Shown: in pieces, positions 15,701 to 24,207 of the stretch | Layout of the letters: each line of letters begins with the position of its first letter | Position numbering within the stretch: the first letter of the stretch is position 1 | Origin: Lewinellaceae bacterium | Lineage (GTDB): Bacteria > Bacteroidota > Bacteroidia > Chitinophagales > Saprospiraceae | NCBI GenBank assembly: GCA_020636215.1 | Contig: JACJYG010000009.1 | Span: 62,001 to 126,000, forward strand | Direction of reading: 5' to 3' | Length of the DNA: 64,000 bases | Notes under the pieces: model-generated | The model's input: only the letters and a program-made list of their open reading frames with translations | Databases searched by the model: none | What the model was told of the DNA's origin: nothing | Translations under genes and position numbers: made by a program

Positions 15701-18185
15701 CGACTACCCCAATATTGATAGCAGCAGTGCTGTTACATCCATTACTGGCACTGGCCGCATAGGTCAACAAATACGCTCCTGCTCCGCCGGCGACAAAAGG
15801 ATCAAAAAGGCCGGCATTACCGTCGACAACGCCGGGGCCGCTCCAAAGGCCTCCTGGCGGGTTAGCTGTCGGCAAGGACATCGCTCCCGCTGTATTGCAG
15901 TAGGAGGTGTCGGGGGCTTCTATTACCGGCGCCGCTTCTACGATTGCCGTTAACGAATCAGACACAGCGCAACTATTTGCATCGGTAAAAGCGTAAACCA
16001 GCGTGTATTCCCCAGGGCCTGATGCATCTGGTAGGAAGTTGTTGCCTGATATAGCGCCTCCACCAGAACTGCTCCAGCTGCCATTAGCCGGTGTTCCATT
16101 TAATACTACTGGCCCGGCGTTGCTACAGATATTGATATCCGGGCCAGCTATTACCGGCGTTGCGGCCAGAATAGTGATGGCCATATTGCCCTGTGTATTG
16201 CAGGCGCCTACTCCGTAAGTATAATTCAGCGTGTTAACGCCAATATTGGCATCGCTGGGGTTAAATAGGCCATTGGCCGTGATGCCCGGCCCCGACCAGT
16301 TTCCTCCCCCTGGTGTTGCCGACAAAGTGAAGGCCGGCTCCGAACTGCAAACTGTTGTGTCGGGCGGCAAACTCATGGTGCTGGGTGATTGTACCACAAA
16401 TGTATCCTGGACGGTAGCCGTTCCACAGCTATTGCTGGCTGTAAAGGCAACGATATAAGTACCGGCGGTGTCGTATTGAATGCCCGAAGGATATAAGGTG
16501 TCCGCCTGGCCCGCCTGGCTACCGGTGAAATCCCATTGAAAATCGCTGATGGCCAGCCCGTTATCCTGGATACTCAGGTTGGTGGTGTCGAAGGAAAGAG
16601 CAGCGTCCTGACAAAAATCGGGGAGCGGGCCAATTTCCAAAGTGGGGGGCCCTGGCAACAATAGGGTGGTGTCCCAATTGGCCTGGGCGCAGGGGTTGGA
16701 AACAGATAGCTGAATGTTGTATGGGCCGCCCCCCAGAAATTCCACCACTGGATTTGGGCTGTCGGCGCCGGTGCTATCGGCGAATGCCCAGCCTTCTGTT
16801 GGGGAAATGCTCCATTGGTAGGAAAGCTGGCCTCCATTGGTGGTAGTGTTGAATGGGATGGTTAATGGAGTGCAGCCGCCGTTGGGGCCGGCGCCTGGTT
16901 CCGGAATGGTAATGTCGGCCCCCGCTGCGGGAGGTTCATAAATAGTTACGGCCTGGCTCAAGGTTACTGGGCCGCAGGCAAAGCTCACTAAAGTCATTTC
17001 AATAGTATATACGCCCGGAGATAAAAATTCGACCTGAATGCTGTTGGACCCAAAGAGGCTGCCGCTGACGACGTTCCAGTCCTGTCCGGCAGAACCACTA
17101 ATGGTCCAACTGGGGTTGAGTATATTAATACAGGAGGAAGGGTTGCCCGCAATTACTTCACTGATGTTGGCCGTCGTATTCTCAAAGCCGTAAATGGCGC
17201 CCTCGCAACTGAAGGCAGGCGGCGTAATCTGAAACATCGGTTCTGGTGGTTCGCTGACTTCAATAGGTTCTATTGTGGCCGTGGAAGAATTGCAGGGGTT
17301 GTAAGCTACGATTTTGATGTCAAAGGCATTATCATAGTTGCCAGTGCTGGTGGTTACTCCACAGGAGCTTTCCAGGAAGGTATGAGTGAAAACCGGTGGC
17401 AGTTCCTCCTGAGTGAAATGGGCTACTTCCTGGCCACTAATGTAAACGGTATACTCTGTACCCGGTGGATTCCCTGCCGTGTTGGTAATGGGGAAATCCA
17501 GGGTGGCGGGTGCACAGAGGCCGACGGTATTACCGGGGATTACCAATCCTACCGAAGGATTGCCCCCGTTGTAAAATGTGTAATTGTCAGTAAAAACACA
17601 GCCGTTCTGGTGCGTTGCGGTAACGAAAAGAGTGTAATACCCCAGTCCACTGTACACGTGGGAGATGGTGCTGGTATTGGAAAAAGTAGTATTGTCAAAA
17701 GTTTCCGCCGGACTTCCATCTCCCCAATTGATCATATAGGATGCATTGGAGGCATAGGTGCTGGAGGCGTTGAACAACTGTAGTTCAAAGCTGGAGGAAC
17801 CATTACAGGCTTTCAACTCATGGCCAATCATCTGGACTATACCCGGAGGCACCCCTATAGACGGGTCGGGGACGGCTAGTACGGTTATGTCCTGTGAACT
17901 GCAAGGCGCCCCATCTTCTAACAAGGTGATGGAATAGGTGGAATCCAGGTGTAGCATTGGGAAGTTATACGCAAAGCTGGATCCACTTAGGTCGCTTTGC
18001 CCGTCGCCATCCAGGTCCCAGCTATAAATGACTCCCGGGTTAGGATTATTTACAGTGAAGGTGACTTCTTCGGTTGCACAGGGCGTATTATTAGAGGCCG
18101 TGAAGGAGCATTGGGCCCTGGCTTGTTGTTTCCCGAAAAAGCATAATATAAGAGCTATGGTAAAGCAAAATGTAAATTTGCTCAT
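12723..18185 (-). CDS. Giant PKD-repeat surface protein with T9SS type B sorting domain
   Basis: 1820 residues. Signal peptide 1-24 (ends QQARAQ). N-terminal Cys-rich beta domains; about 660-1000 holds five or more repeats containing WSGPGI and the phrase VCSSEPAFTL or similar; about 1000-1700 holds at least nine PKD domains (WDFGDG, some WDLGNG). The last ~105 residues (GLYVPNAFAPEQGSGDARH to MGSVTLIR) are the gliding-motility-associated C-terminal domain, the type B sorting signal that, unlike type A, needs a dedicated PorP/SprF partner. The partner gene lies 66 bases upstream on the same strand. Likely a cell-surface adhesin for attachment or gliding, comparable in role to SprB, with no sequence identity to it claimed. 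No catalytic domain seen. Confidence 0.92.
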   Translation of the reverse strand: MSKFTFCFTIALILCFFGKQQARAQCSFTASNNTPCATEEVTFTVNNPNPGVIYSWDLDGDGQSDLSGSSFAYNFPMLHLDSTYSITLLEDGAPCSSQDITVLAVPDPSIGVPPGIVQMIGHELKACNGSSSFELQLFNASSTYASNASYMINWGDGSPAETFDNTTFSNTSTISHVYSGLGYYTLFVTATHQNGCVFTDNYTFYNGGNPSVGLVIPGNTVGLCAPATLDFPITNTAGNPPGTEYTVYISGQEVAHFTQEELPPVFTHTFLESSCGVTTSTGNYDNAFDIKIVAYNPCNSSTATIEPIEVSEPPEPMFQITPPAFSCEGAIYGFENTTANISEVIAGNPSSCINILNPSWTISGSAGQDWNVVSGSLFGSNSIQVEFLSPGVYTIEMTLVSFACGPVTLSQAVTIYEPPAAGADITIPEPGAGPNGGCTPLTIPFNTTTNGGQLSYQWSISPTEGWAFADSTGADSPNPVVEFLGGGPYNIQLSVSNPCAQANWDTTLLLPGPPTLEIGPLPDFCQDAALSFDTTNLSIQDNGLAISDFQWDFTGSQAGQADTLYPSGIQYDTAGTYIVAFTASNSCGTATVQDTFVVQSPSTMSLPPDTTVCSSEPAFTLSATPGGGNWSGPGITANGLFNPSDANIGVNTLNYTYGVGACNTQGNMAITILAATPVIAGPDINICSNAGPVVLNGTPANGSWSSSGGGAISGNNFLPDASGPGEYTLVYAFTDANSCAVSDSLTAIVEAAPVIEAPDTSYCNTAGAMSLPTANPPGGLWSGPGVVDGNAGLFDPFVAGGAGAYLLTYAASASNGCNSTAAINIGVVDPSNVNAGPDASLCISDTPYSLNQNVVPPGGSWVGAGVSGAFFNPASAGGGVHQLLYRVGAGSCAVEDSITIDVFDPGAVEAGPGIALCQEAPPVILSGNSPANGIWSGPGITDGAFSPAGLPAATYVALYTITAGPGGCQKSDSLEIIVHPLPEPAFSLPEVLCAGNSFSPENQSQGATSFNWDFGDGASSGDPSPSHTYPQAGAYTVALEVTNAFGCSAGVTNGLEIVAPPLAAFTPSQNTGCGLLEVSLENQSSGYETNFSWDFGNGQTATQPNPGFTLSYPAGVNDTTYYIHLTAENLCGTDSHIDSLLVRPFPVVDFGFTVDTGCAPLLVEFANISVGSPESFFWDLGNGQTSTAQTPNPQLYQGDTAIINYTITLIATNSCGADTASQVLTIEPEIVRAFFNTSNTLGCAPFTVDFTNYSTQGTNVSWDFGDGNTAAIDAPTHTFESPGTYAVVLHAANACAEDTAWIAIEVLPSPEVSFAYSPNLCTGQPIQFTNTSENLAGSFWDFGDGDTSSLTNPLYYFSTPGTYSVTLTGISLQNACSTTLTQPVAIEAAPVAAFELDGDSGCTPLTVSFTSQASGGNYYQWDFGDGNSSVQPNPAHTFLQAGNYPVRLAVSTPSGCTTDTVFNSIFAFPLPEAAFAIEQEQDCGLPMMVHFQNQSEEAQGYTWDLGLAQGSALASPSQEYTEAGAYDIELLASNQYGCLDTARQTITLFDSPIADFALDTLTGCQPLRVRFANYSRGNQYYWNFGDGASSRESQATHDYVEAGWYDVTLITAYDDVCFDTLTLAGAVKVLPMPVASFEWSEELFNGNATGTINFINTSEQADYYYWDFGDGSLSEAINPTHRFEYNGSYPIQLTAIAEGGCQDDTLIDLRPELIKGLYVPNAFAPEQGSGDARHFLPKGIGLKEYLVEIFSPYGQLLWKSSLLRGGQPAEGWDGTLNGAPLPQDVYVWKIQAIFEDESLWNGSKLSGRQYQKMGSVTLIR

Positions 18186-18251
18186 GACTTCAAGGGTTTG
18201 TATTTATGGAATGGAGCACTTGGCCGGGCACTCCCGGAAAGCGTGCATGGT

Positions 18252-19403
18252 TTAGAAAAAATGACGGCAATCCAATACCCGGTTTTTTCGGAGGCTGGGG
18301 CCTCTCATGTGGGCATTGGCATTCGAACCATTCGCAAACTGGTACCGAAAATTTACCTCAAAGACACTGCCGGCTGCCGGGCCTACACCTGTTGAATTGA
18401 GGTCGGCACTCACTCCAAAGAAAAAAGAAGGTGGTGCATCACGCCGGTTGCCGGGGCCGTTGGTATACCCTCCAATGCTGAGAATAAAAGCATCGGTGTG
18501 AAACGCATTGGGCAGGAAAACGCGGTTTTGATACAATACGCCGAGGTAGAAATTACTGACCAACCCATACAGGCCCAGGGTGCCTACTGTCATATTTTCC
18601 TTGAAACTAAGGAATTTGTACCCTTGCATGTCCAGCTTGAAATTTGGAGAAAAGGAAATATCCATGCCGGCGCCTCGAAAAATAGTAATAGGAATGATCA
18701 TCCCACCGTGGAAGGTAGTGCGAGGGGCGACTCTGGTATCAAGGTTGAGAAAGGAATCGTTGCCGCGGGCCGAGCGGTTTACCAGATAGGGGAGGTGGTG
18801 GAAGCTCAGCCCAAGGTGGCTCCGCACCCGGCTGGCATTGCGCTTGCCCTGGCCAAATCCACCTTCATGGCGCCACACCATCCCAAAGTCAAAATCTCCA
18901 AAAAATACCCGGTCAAAAACAGGAACGACGCTGGTAGCATTGACTACTCCATACACCGGGTCGAGCTGATCGGAAAAAACTAAGGGATCCCAGTCCAGTG
19001 ATTTTTGTACCAGCCGCCCCTCCATGCCAAAATGCAGATTGTCGTTTCGCCCGGGAATAGTGTAGGACAACACCAGGCCTGCCTGATTGGTGGCCAGGCG
19101 GCCAAGGCCTTCGGTGTTGTTTAGCAGGTGCAACCCAAGCCCTAGCCGCGCCGCCGGCACTTGCATCTCCGCCGAAAAGCCATAGGTGCGGAAACCATTG
19201 TCTACTCTGGCCCATTGCATTCTGGCAACGCCCGAAACACCAATGCCAGGCTCCAGTCCCGCAAAGGCCGGGTTGAGATAGATGCGGTTGGCGTAAAACT
19301 GGGAAAAAGAAGGGTCCTGTGCAGAAGATAGGCCATAGGAAAAAAGAAATAGCAAAAGGGGCAACAGGCGGTAGCCCCGAATGGGTGTCCATCGAGATTT
19401 CAT
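18252..19403 (-). CDS. PorP/SprF-family T9SS outer-membrane protein
   Basis: 383-residue outer-membrane beta-barrel. Signal peptide 1-28 (ends GLSSAQ), then the family signature DPSFSQFYANRIYLNPAFAG. It is followed by alternating beta strands (LGLGLHLLNNTEGLGR, FHGGMIIPITIF, ISFSPNFKLDMQG). In the family, SprF is needed to secrete and attach its cognate SprB-type protein through T9SS; the downstream type B cargo gene at 18185 is therefore its probable client. The two form an operon. The C-terminus (LRKNRVLDCRHFF) is slightly longer than the usual CPxF end. Family assignment is strong, client assignment is inferred. Confidence 0.93.
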   Translation of the reverse strand: MKSRWTPIRGYRLLPLLLFLFSYGLSSAQDPSFSQFYANRIYLNPAFAGLEPGIGVSGVARMQWARVDNGFRTYGFSAEMQVPAARLGLGLHLLNNTEGLGRLATNQAGLVLSYTIPGRNDNLHFGMEGRLVQKSLDWDPLVFSDQLDPVYGVVNATSVVPVFDRVFFGDFDFGMVWRHEGGFGQGKRNASRVRSHLGLSFHHLPYLVNRSARGNDSFLNLDTRVAPRTTFHGGMIIPITIFRGAGMDISFSPNFKLDMQGYKFLSFKENMTVGTLGLYGLVSNFYLGVLYQNRVFLPNAFHTDAFILSIGGYTNGPGNRRDAPPSFFFGVSADLNSTGVGPAAGSVFEVNFRYQFANGSNANAHMRGPSLRKNRVLDCRHFF

Positions 19404-19404
19404 A

Positions 19405-19431
19405 ATAATCGGTTTTGGAATATAATCGGTT
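19405..19431 (-). promoter_or_regulatory. Direct repeat next to the PorP/SprF start codon
   Basis: ATAATCGGTT occurs at 19405-19414 and 19422-19431, 17 bases apart, the nearer copy one base from the ATG at 19403. On the coding strand this reads AACCGATTAT twice. It could be an operator or a translational control site for a dimeric regulator; no regulator is identified. Confidence 0.35.
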
Positions 19432-19710
19432 AATACACTACAATGCCTTACTATTTTGGTACAGGGGGTATTGATTGGTTTCTCAGGACAAAAAGAATCT
19501 AAATACTGGGCTTTTCCATCGAAGGGGAGGGGGAGGATAGGAGCGGCCCAATTATCCCATAGTATGTAAGGTGTGCGTATTGCTTATGTCAATGGTTTGG
19601 ATATGCCTGGGAAACGGCTCCTTTGGCGAGGAGCTTCGGATAAAAACGGGGAGTTGTCTCTGAAACGATATAAAGATAAAAATCTTATATGATAAATGAA
19701 GTTTTTTTGA

Positions 19711-19735
19711 AAAAATCGCCCGGCTAGAAACCGGG
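19711..19735 (-). terminator. Terminator of the LytS/LytTR operon
   Basis: On the minus strand CCCGG pairs with CCGGG (19731-19735 with 19719-19723, 7-base loop), followed by CGA and a T run. It starts five bases after the stop codon of the regulator gene. Confidence 0.55.
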
Positions 19736-19739
19736 ATGT

Positions 19740-20432
19740 TTATCGAGGGCCAATGTGTTCCAGCAAAGCTTCCCGAAATGCTCGTCCTATTGGAGCCCTA
19801 TGCGTTTCAACTTGTACGTAGTTCCCCTCGAGGAATTTCAGGTGAGCCAGTGAGATGATGTAAGACCGGTGGGTACGAATAAAAAGGGAGGCAGGCAGTT
19901 CTTGTTCTAACTGAGCCAGGGTGATTTTGGGAAGAAGTGTCTGGGTGGTAGTGTAAAGCTTGACATAATCTCCGTAGGCTTGCAAGAGGATGATTTCTTC
20001 ATAGGGAATTCGGAACAAGCGGCGGTCTACTTTCAGGAATAGGAAGTAAGGGACGGTTTTGTTGTTCCCTTCTGAATTGAAAAGCCGCTGCACCTTGTTC
20101 ACCGCTTTCAGAAAGCGTTCAAATGGAAAGGGTTTGAGTAAATAGTCTATGGCTTCCAGATCAAAGCCCTCTAACGCATATTCCGGGTAGGCAGTTGTAA
20201 AGATAACCATTGGGGATTCCGGCAGGGTTTTCAGCAAGCTGATACCCGAAAGCTTCGGCATATTGATATCGAGAAACAATAACTGAGGCTTCTTTTTCTG
20301 TATTGCCTGCATACCCTCCAATGGATCAGTGGCGCTACCCAGCAACTCCAACTGTGGAACTTGGCCAATATAGTGTTCTAATATTCTAATGGCAGGCGGT
20401 TCGTCATCTATAATATAACAGGTGATGCTCAT
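19740..20432 (-). CDS. LytTR-family response regulator
   Basis: 230 residues. The receiver domain (1-120) has the acidic pair DDE at 9-11, the phosphoacceptor Asp in LLFLDINMPKLSG (about 55) and the conserved Thr/Ala-Tyr segment FTTAYPEYALEGF. A LytTR DNA-binding domain fills about 130-228 (LFRIPYEEIILLQAYGDYVKLYT, FIRTHRSYIIS, PIGRAFREALL). Start overlaps the kinase stop by four bases, so the two are co-translated. The target genes are unknown; the PorP/SprF operon immediately downstream is a candidate by position only. Confidence 0.95.
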   Translation of the reverse strand: MSITCYIIDDEPPAIRILEHYIGQVPQLELLGSATDPLEGMQAIQKKKPQLLFLDINMPKLSGISLLKTLPESPMVIFTTAYPEYALEGFDLEAIDYLLKPFPFERFLKAVNKVQRLFNSEGNNKTVPYFLFLKVDRRLFRIPYEEIILLQAYGDYVKLYTTTQTLLPKITLAQLEQELPASLFIRTHRSYIISLAHLKFLEGNYVQVETHRAPIGRAFREALLEHIGPR

Positions 20433-21490
20433 AATTTTTCAATTTGCAGTTCGGCCCGGAATCGCCCATCCAAAGGGGCAGCCAGCATTTGGAACCGATT
20501 GGGGTAGAGCAGCTGAAGCCGCTGGCGGACATTTTTGAGGCCGATACCATGACTTGGAGCTGGTATGCCTACCCGTTCTTCCCCCAAGGTGTTCTCGACA
20601 AGGAAATGCAAGCCTTTTTCTTCAATTTGAATGGCAATGGCTACGGAAGGCAATTGCCCTTTTCCTTTGAGCCCATGTTTAAAGGCATTTTCAATAAATG
20701 GGATGAAAAGCAATGGGGCTATCTGTTTGCCTTCCGGCTCCCCACTAACTTTCATTGAAATGGATACTGTTGTTTCCAACCTGAGCTTTTGAAGTTCAAT
20801 ATAGTTCCGAATGTATTCCAATTCCTTTTCCAGGGAGACCATGTTTTTTCTGCAGTCGTACAACATATACCGCATACATTCGGACAGGCGGAGCAGGGCT
20901 TCGGGTACCCGGCCGGACCTTTCCAGCGCCAGGCTGTACAGGCTGTTCAGGCTGTTGAACAAAAAGTGAGGGTCGATCTGAGCTTTCAGTGCTTTGAGCT
21001 CGGCTTCTACCTTCTGGCGTTCCAGGCGACTGATCCTTTTTTCCTGTCTTTGTAACTGGAACCACCCTTTAGACAACTTCAACAAAGTGGTGAGGCCGAC
21101 ATAAACCAGGATATACTGTAGAATGTCCCAAAATTCAAAGTAGGATATAAAATAATAGCCCGGGAATAGCCAATCGGCCAGATATTGGAAGGTCAACCAG
21201 TTGAATACACTGGCGCCGGCCAATTCGATAGCAACAGAGAAGAGGTATAAAATTATTCGGTTGGACCGCAATAGCCTGGGAATCAAAAGCAATAAGTTGA
21301 GGTAAACCGCCAGCCAAAGGCTCAGATGAAAGAGTAGGGTATAGATCAGGTCGACCTTATGAATTTCTTCTTCATAAGCAAAATGACGGGTGAGGACGTA
21401 GAAAGAGAGGGCCCAGAACGCCAGGTGCTGGAGCCATCTCTGTTGTAGTATTTGAAATACACGATCCTTCATAGCCTTACTGCCTCTCAA
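20429..21490 (-). CDS. Sensor histidine kinase, LytS/His_kinase family
   Basis: 353 residues from ATG 21490; ATG 21472 (MKDRVFQILQQ) is a likely alternative because it begins just after the stop of the upstream lipoprotein gene. Residues about 15-140 contain four transmembrane helices with no extracellular sensor domain. Then the kinase core: phospho-His motif QIDPHFLFNSLNSLY, the N box IPFIENAFKHGLKG, and G box SHGIGLKNVRQRLQLLY. It should phosphorylate the LytTR protein encoded just downstream. The signal may be sensed in the membrane or supplied by the lipoprotein encoded upstream. Confidence 0.94.
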   Translation of the reverse strand: MRGSKAMKDRVFQILQQRWLQHLAFWALSFYVLTRHFAYEEEIHKVDLIYTLLFHLSLWLAVYLNLLLLIPRLLRSNRIILYLFSVAIELAGASVFNWLTFQYLADWLFPGYYFISYFEFWDILQYILVYVGLTTLLKLSKGWFQLQRQEKRISRLERQKVEAELKALKAQIDPHFLFNSLNSLYSLALERSGRVPEALLRLSECMRYMLYDCRKNMVSLEKELEYIRNYIELQKLRLETTVSISMKVSGEPEGKQIAPLLFIPFIENAFKHGLKGKGQLPSVAIAIQIEEKGLHFLVENTLGEERVGIPAPSHGIGLKNVRQRLQLLYPNRFQMLAAPLDGRFRAELQIEKL

Positions 21491-22031
21491 AGATACTGGG
21501 ATCGGCGAAGGCCTCCTTCTCCCCAGCGTATTTTTTTACAAATTCCTGTAGGTCGCGGGTAGGGGCAGTAAGCACGATTTCACCATTGGTTGTGGTTTCA
21601 TGCTTAATTCGGATTTTGCGTTGTTTGACCAGGCCTTCGAGCCAGGTGGGGTCGAAAAAGTAGACGGCCATTTGATTCCCCTTTAACTCCACCCTGGCAA
21701 AAGAATGGGTACGGATTAAGGGGGCTATAGGAAAAGCGTCCGTATCTTCATATTTTGGGGTAAGATTGAAAAAATCAAAAAAATAGTTTTCCCCTAGCCT
21801 TACCATATAGGCCTCAAAGGTGGCTTCTTCATCCTCATCTTTATAAGTTAGTTTGTAGGCTGAATCTTCTGCCTTTTCAAATATCCAAGCTGTATTATCT
21901 GCTCTCCAGGAACCCAGTACTTCTTTCTGAAAGACCACCGTATCATCTGAGTAAAGTGGGTAAATGGATGGAATACAACTCTGTAATAATAGAAGCGTTG
22001 TGGATGCTGCGAAAATCAGTGTTTTTTTCAT
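21477..22031 (-). CDS. Unrecognised lipoprotein, first gene of the kinase operon
   Basis: 184 residues from ATG 22031 (MKKTLIFAASTTLLLLQSC); the open frame extends to 22085, but the extra N-terminus is polar and would mask the signal. Lipobox LLQSC with Cys about 19. The mature part is small and beta-rich (VLGSWRADNTAWIFEKAED, YKLTYKDEDEEATFEAYMVRLG), reminiscent of lipocalin-like or protein-of-unknown-function lipoproteins, with no named family. It lies directly upstream of the histidine kinase on the same strand, touching or overlapping it, which suggests an accessory sensing role; that is inference. Confidence 0.78.
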   Translation of the reverse strand: MKKTLIFAASTTLLLLQSCIPSIYPLYSDDTVVFQKEVLGSWRADNTAWIFEKAEDSAYKLTYKDEDEEATFEAYMVRLGENYFFDFFNLTPKYEDTDAFPIAPLIRTHSFARVELKGNQMAVYFFDPTWLEGLVKQRKIRIKHETTTNGEIVLTAPTRDLQEFVKKYAGEKEAFADPSIFERQ

Positions 22032-22298
22032 TTTTCCCATTTTTGATTCTGCCGGCAAAGTAGGGCATGCCAGGATGCCTGGCAAAATTAGTCGTTGAAC
22101 AACACGTTAAAGCAGTTCAACGACGAGCTGGCATAATGCCCATTTTCCCTTTCCAAAGAATGTTGCATAGTTTAAGGCCTCTGGCAATTTCTTATCCCGG
22201 TAGTGACTAAAATTTGGAATTTTATCTTACTTTGACGGATTATTGTGAGTTTCACACTAATTGAGAAAGTCTGAAAAAGCCAACAAAAAACTACGGAT

Positions 22299-23981
22299 AT
22301 GTTATCCTCCCTCAGTGTACTTGACTTGCTGATTATTTTAGCCTACTTCCTTGTCGTTTTCCTGCTGGCCGCCTGGGTGACCATTCAAGAGCGTCGGTCA
22401 AAGGCGCACAATTATGGTTCACAGGATTACTTCCTTGGAGGAAAAAACCTCGGCTGGTTTGTAATCGGGGCCTCTCTTTTCGCATCCAATATCGGCTCAG
22501 AGCACCTGGTTGGGCTGGCTGGTTCCGGCGCCCGGGGGGACATGCCGGCAGCGCAGTTCGAATTGCTGGCATCGCTGATACTCATCCTGCTGGGCTGGGT
22601 ATTTGTGCCATTTTATATCAAAAGCGGCGTTTTCACCATGCCGGAATTTCTGGAGCGCCGGTATTCCCCCGCAGCAAGAAACTACCTTTCTGTTGTATCC
22701 ATCCTGGCTTATGTGCTGACTAAAATTTCCATTACGATTTTTGCCGGTGCATTAGTATTTGAGGTTATGGGAGTGGAATTCTGGACAGGAGCGGTCGTAG
22801 TGGTTCTCGCAACTGGCGTTTATACCGCTTTTGGAGGGTTGCGGGCAGTAGTATACACTGATATGATGCAGATGTTCGTGTTGGTGGCTGGGGCACTGGC
22901 CGTTACCTTTTTTGGGCTGGAGGCCCTGGGAGGCTGGAGCGGAATGATGAAGGTGGTAGAAACGGCCGGGGCAGGCACTGATGCTCGCTTTTTCAACCTC
23001 TGGCGTCCGATGTCAGACCCTGATTTCCCCTGGACGGGCATTATGTTTGGTGCGCCGATCCTCGGAGTATGGTATTGGTGCACGGACCAGTTCATTGTGC
23101 AGCGGGTATTGTCGGCCAAAAATATTGCCAATGCCCGGGAAGGAACGTTGTTTGGTGGTTTCCTGAAGTTATTACCGCTGTTCATATTTGTCATTCCAGG
23201 CGTGATCGCTTTTGCCCTTTCTCAGGAAAACCTCCTGAATCTGCAGGGTGACCCAGACAAAGCACTACCGGCTATGATCACTGATTTCCTGCCATCCGGA
23301 ATGAAAGGGTTGGTATTGGCAGGCCTGCTGGCTGCGTTGATGAGTTCGCTTTCTTCGGTTTTTAACTCCTGCTCCACTTTGTTTACGATCGATTTTTATA
23401 AACGCTGGCGGCCGGCGGCCACCGAAAAGGAACTGGTTAATATTGGGCAGGTGGCAACGGTGGTGCTGGTCGGCATCAGTTTGGCCTGGATCCCATTTAT
23501 GCGTACTATGATGGAGGGCAGCAGTTTCTACAAATACCTTCAAAGCATACAGGCATACATTTCTCCACCCATTGCTGCGGCTTTCTTGTTGGGCCTGTTT
23601 GTCAAACGCATCAACTCTAATGGAGCTATCTGGGCTCTATGGACGGGCTTCGTTCTCGGAGGGCTTAGGCTCTTCCTTGAATTTCAGAAGAACGTTGGCC
23701 ATTTAACAGAAGGATCCTTTCTCTATTATTTTGCCGACATCAATTTCCTGCATTTTGCAATTGTCCTTTTTGTCATTTCCGCTGTGGTAATGGTGGTAAT
23801 GAGCCTCTTGAAGCCTCAGGACCCACCTGAAAAGCTTAAGAATGTGACCTACGAAAAACCGGAGGACAAGGCTACCGGCTTTGGGCCCGGCAACAAAGAT
23901 TTCTGGCTGACCATACTGCTGATTGCCGCGATCCTCATAATCTGGCTGGTGTTCAGCCCTTATGGATTGGGAGGCAGGTAG
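22299..23981 (+). CDS. Sodium:solute symporter, SGLT-like (SSS family)
   Basis: 560 residues with about 14 transmembrane helices, no signal peptide. Family motifs: QDYFLGGKNLGWFVIGASLF, NIGSEHLVGLAGSGA, and the long-recognised GAPILGVWYWCTDQFIVQRVLSAKN segment close to that of animal and bacterial sodium/glucose cotransporters. LLAALMSSLSSVFNSCSTLFT contains the Ser residues of the second sodium site. The substrate is probably a sugar or polyol, judged by similarity to SGLT only. Monocistronic as far as can be seen; 267 bases separate it from the divergent lipoprotein gene. Confidence 0.93.
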   Translation: MLSSLSVLDLLIILAYFLVVFLLAAWVTIQERRSKAHNYGSQDYFLGGKNLGWFVIGASLFASNIGSEHLVGLAGSGARGDMPAAQFELLASLILILLGWVFVPFYIKSGVFTMPEFLERRYSPAARNYLSVVSILAYVLTKISITIFAGALVFEVMGVEFWTGAVVVVLATGVYTAFGGLRAVVYTDMMQMFVLVAGALAVTFFGLEALGGWSGMMKVVETAGAGTDARFFNLWRPMSDPDFPWTGIMFGAPILGVWYWCTDQFIVQRVLSAKNIANAREGTLFGGFLKLLPLFIFVIPGVIAFALSQENLLNLQGDPDKALPAMITDFLPSGMKGLVLAGLLAALMSSLSSVFNSCSTLFTIDFYKRWRPAATEKELVNIGQVATVVLVGISLAWIPFMRTMMEGSSFYKYLQSIQAYISPPIAAAFLLGLFVKRINSNGAIWALWTGFVLGGLRLFLEFQKNVGHLTEGSFLYYFADINFLHFAIVLFVISAVVMVVMSLLKPQDPPEKLKNVTYEKPEDKATGFGPGNKDFWLTILLIAAILIIWLVFSPYGLGGR

Positions 23982-24152
23982 GTTGTCAGTAGGCAGTGGC
24001 CGGGCTTGTTCCAGGCTCGTTACCTGGCTTTCGGCGCCTATGCGATCGCATTGCCCGTGTATCATTATGCCGATGCAAAGAGAAGGGGGGCGGGCGGCTG
24101 CGGGCCCGGCTCCAGTGTTTATCTACAATTTGGGTAAGTTGATCAAGTAAGC

Positions 24153-24184
24153 TTCGGCTACCGGCAAGTTTGCCCGTATATTTA
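24153..24184 (+). promoter_or_regulatory. Promoter-like site for the ABC-2 operon
   Basis: TTCG at 24153-24156, 20-base spacer, TATATTTA at 24177-24184 (one mismatch to each of TTTG and TAnnTTTG). Predicted start near 24191, about 17 bases before the ATG at 24208. Confidence 0.35.
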
Positions 24185-24207
24185 GACGCATCCAAAACCT
24201 GGAACCA

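Larger units (their letters stand above)
19404..19739 (-). other. 336-bp gap upstream of the adhesin operon
   Basis: No gene. It should carry the promoter for the PorP/SprF-adhesin operon. I found no clear TAnnTTTG box on the minus strand. A 10-bp direct repeat sits just before the start codon (separate entry), and the terminator of the LytTR gene occupies the right end. Confidence 0.5.

Noticed and set aside
12723..18185. Repeats in the PKD gene as DNA-level tandem array
   Set aside because: The PKD units are similar only as protein; I saw no long exact DNA repeats.
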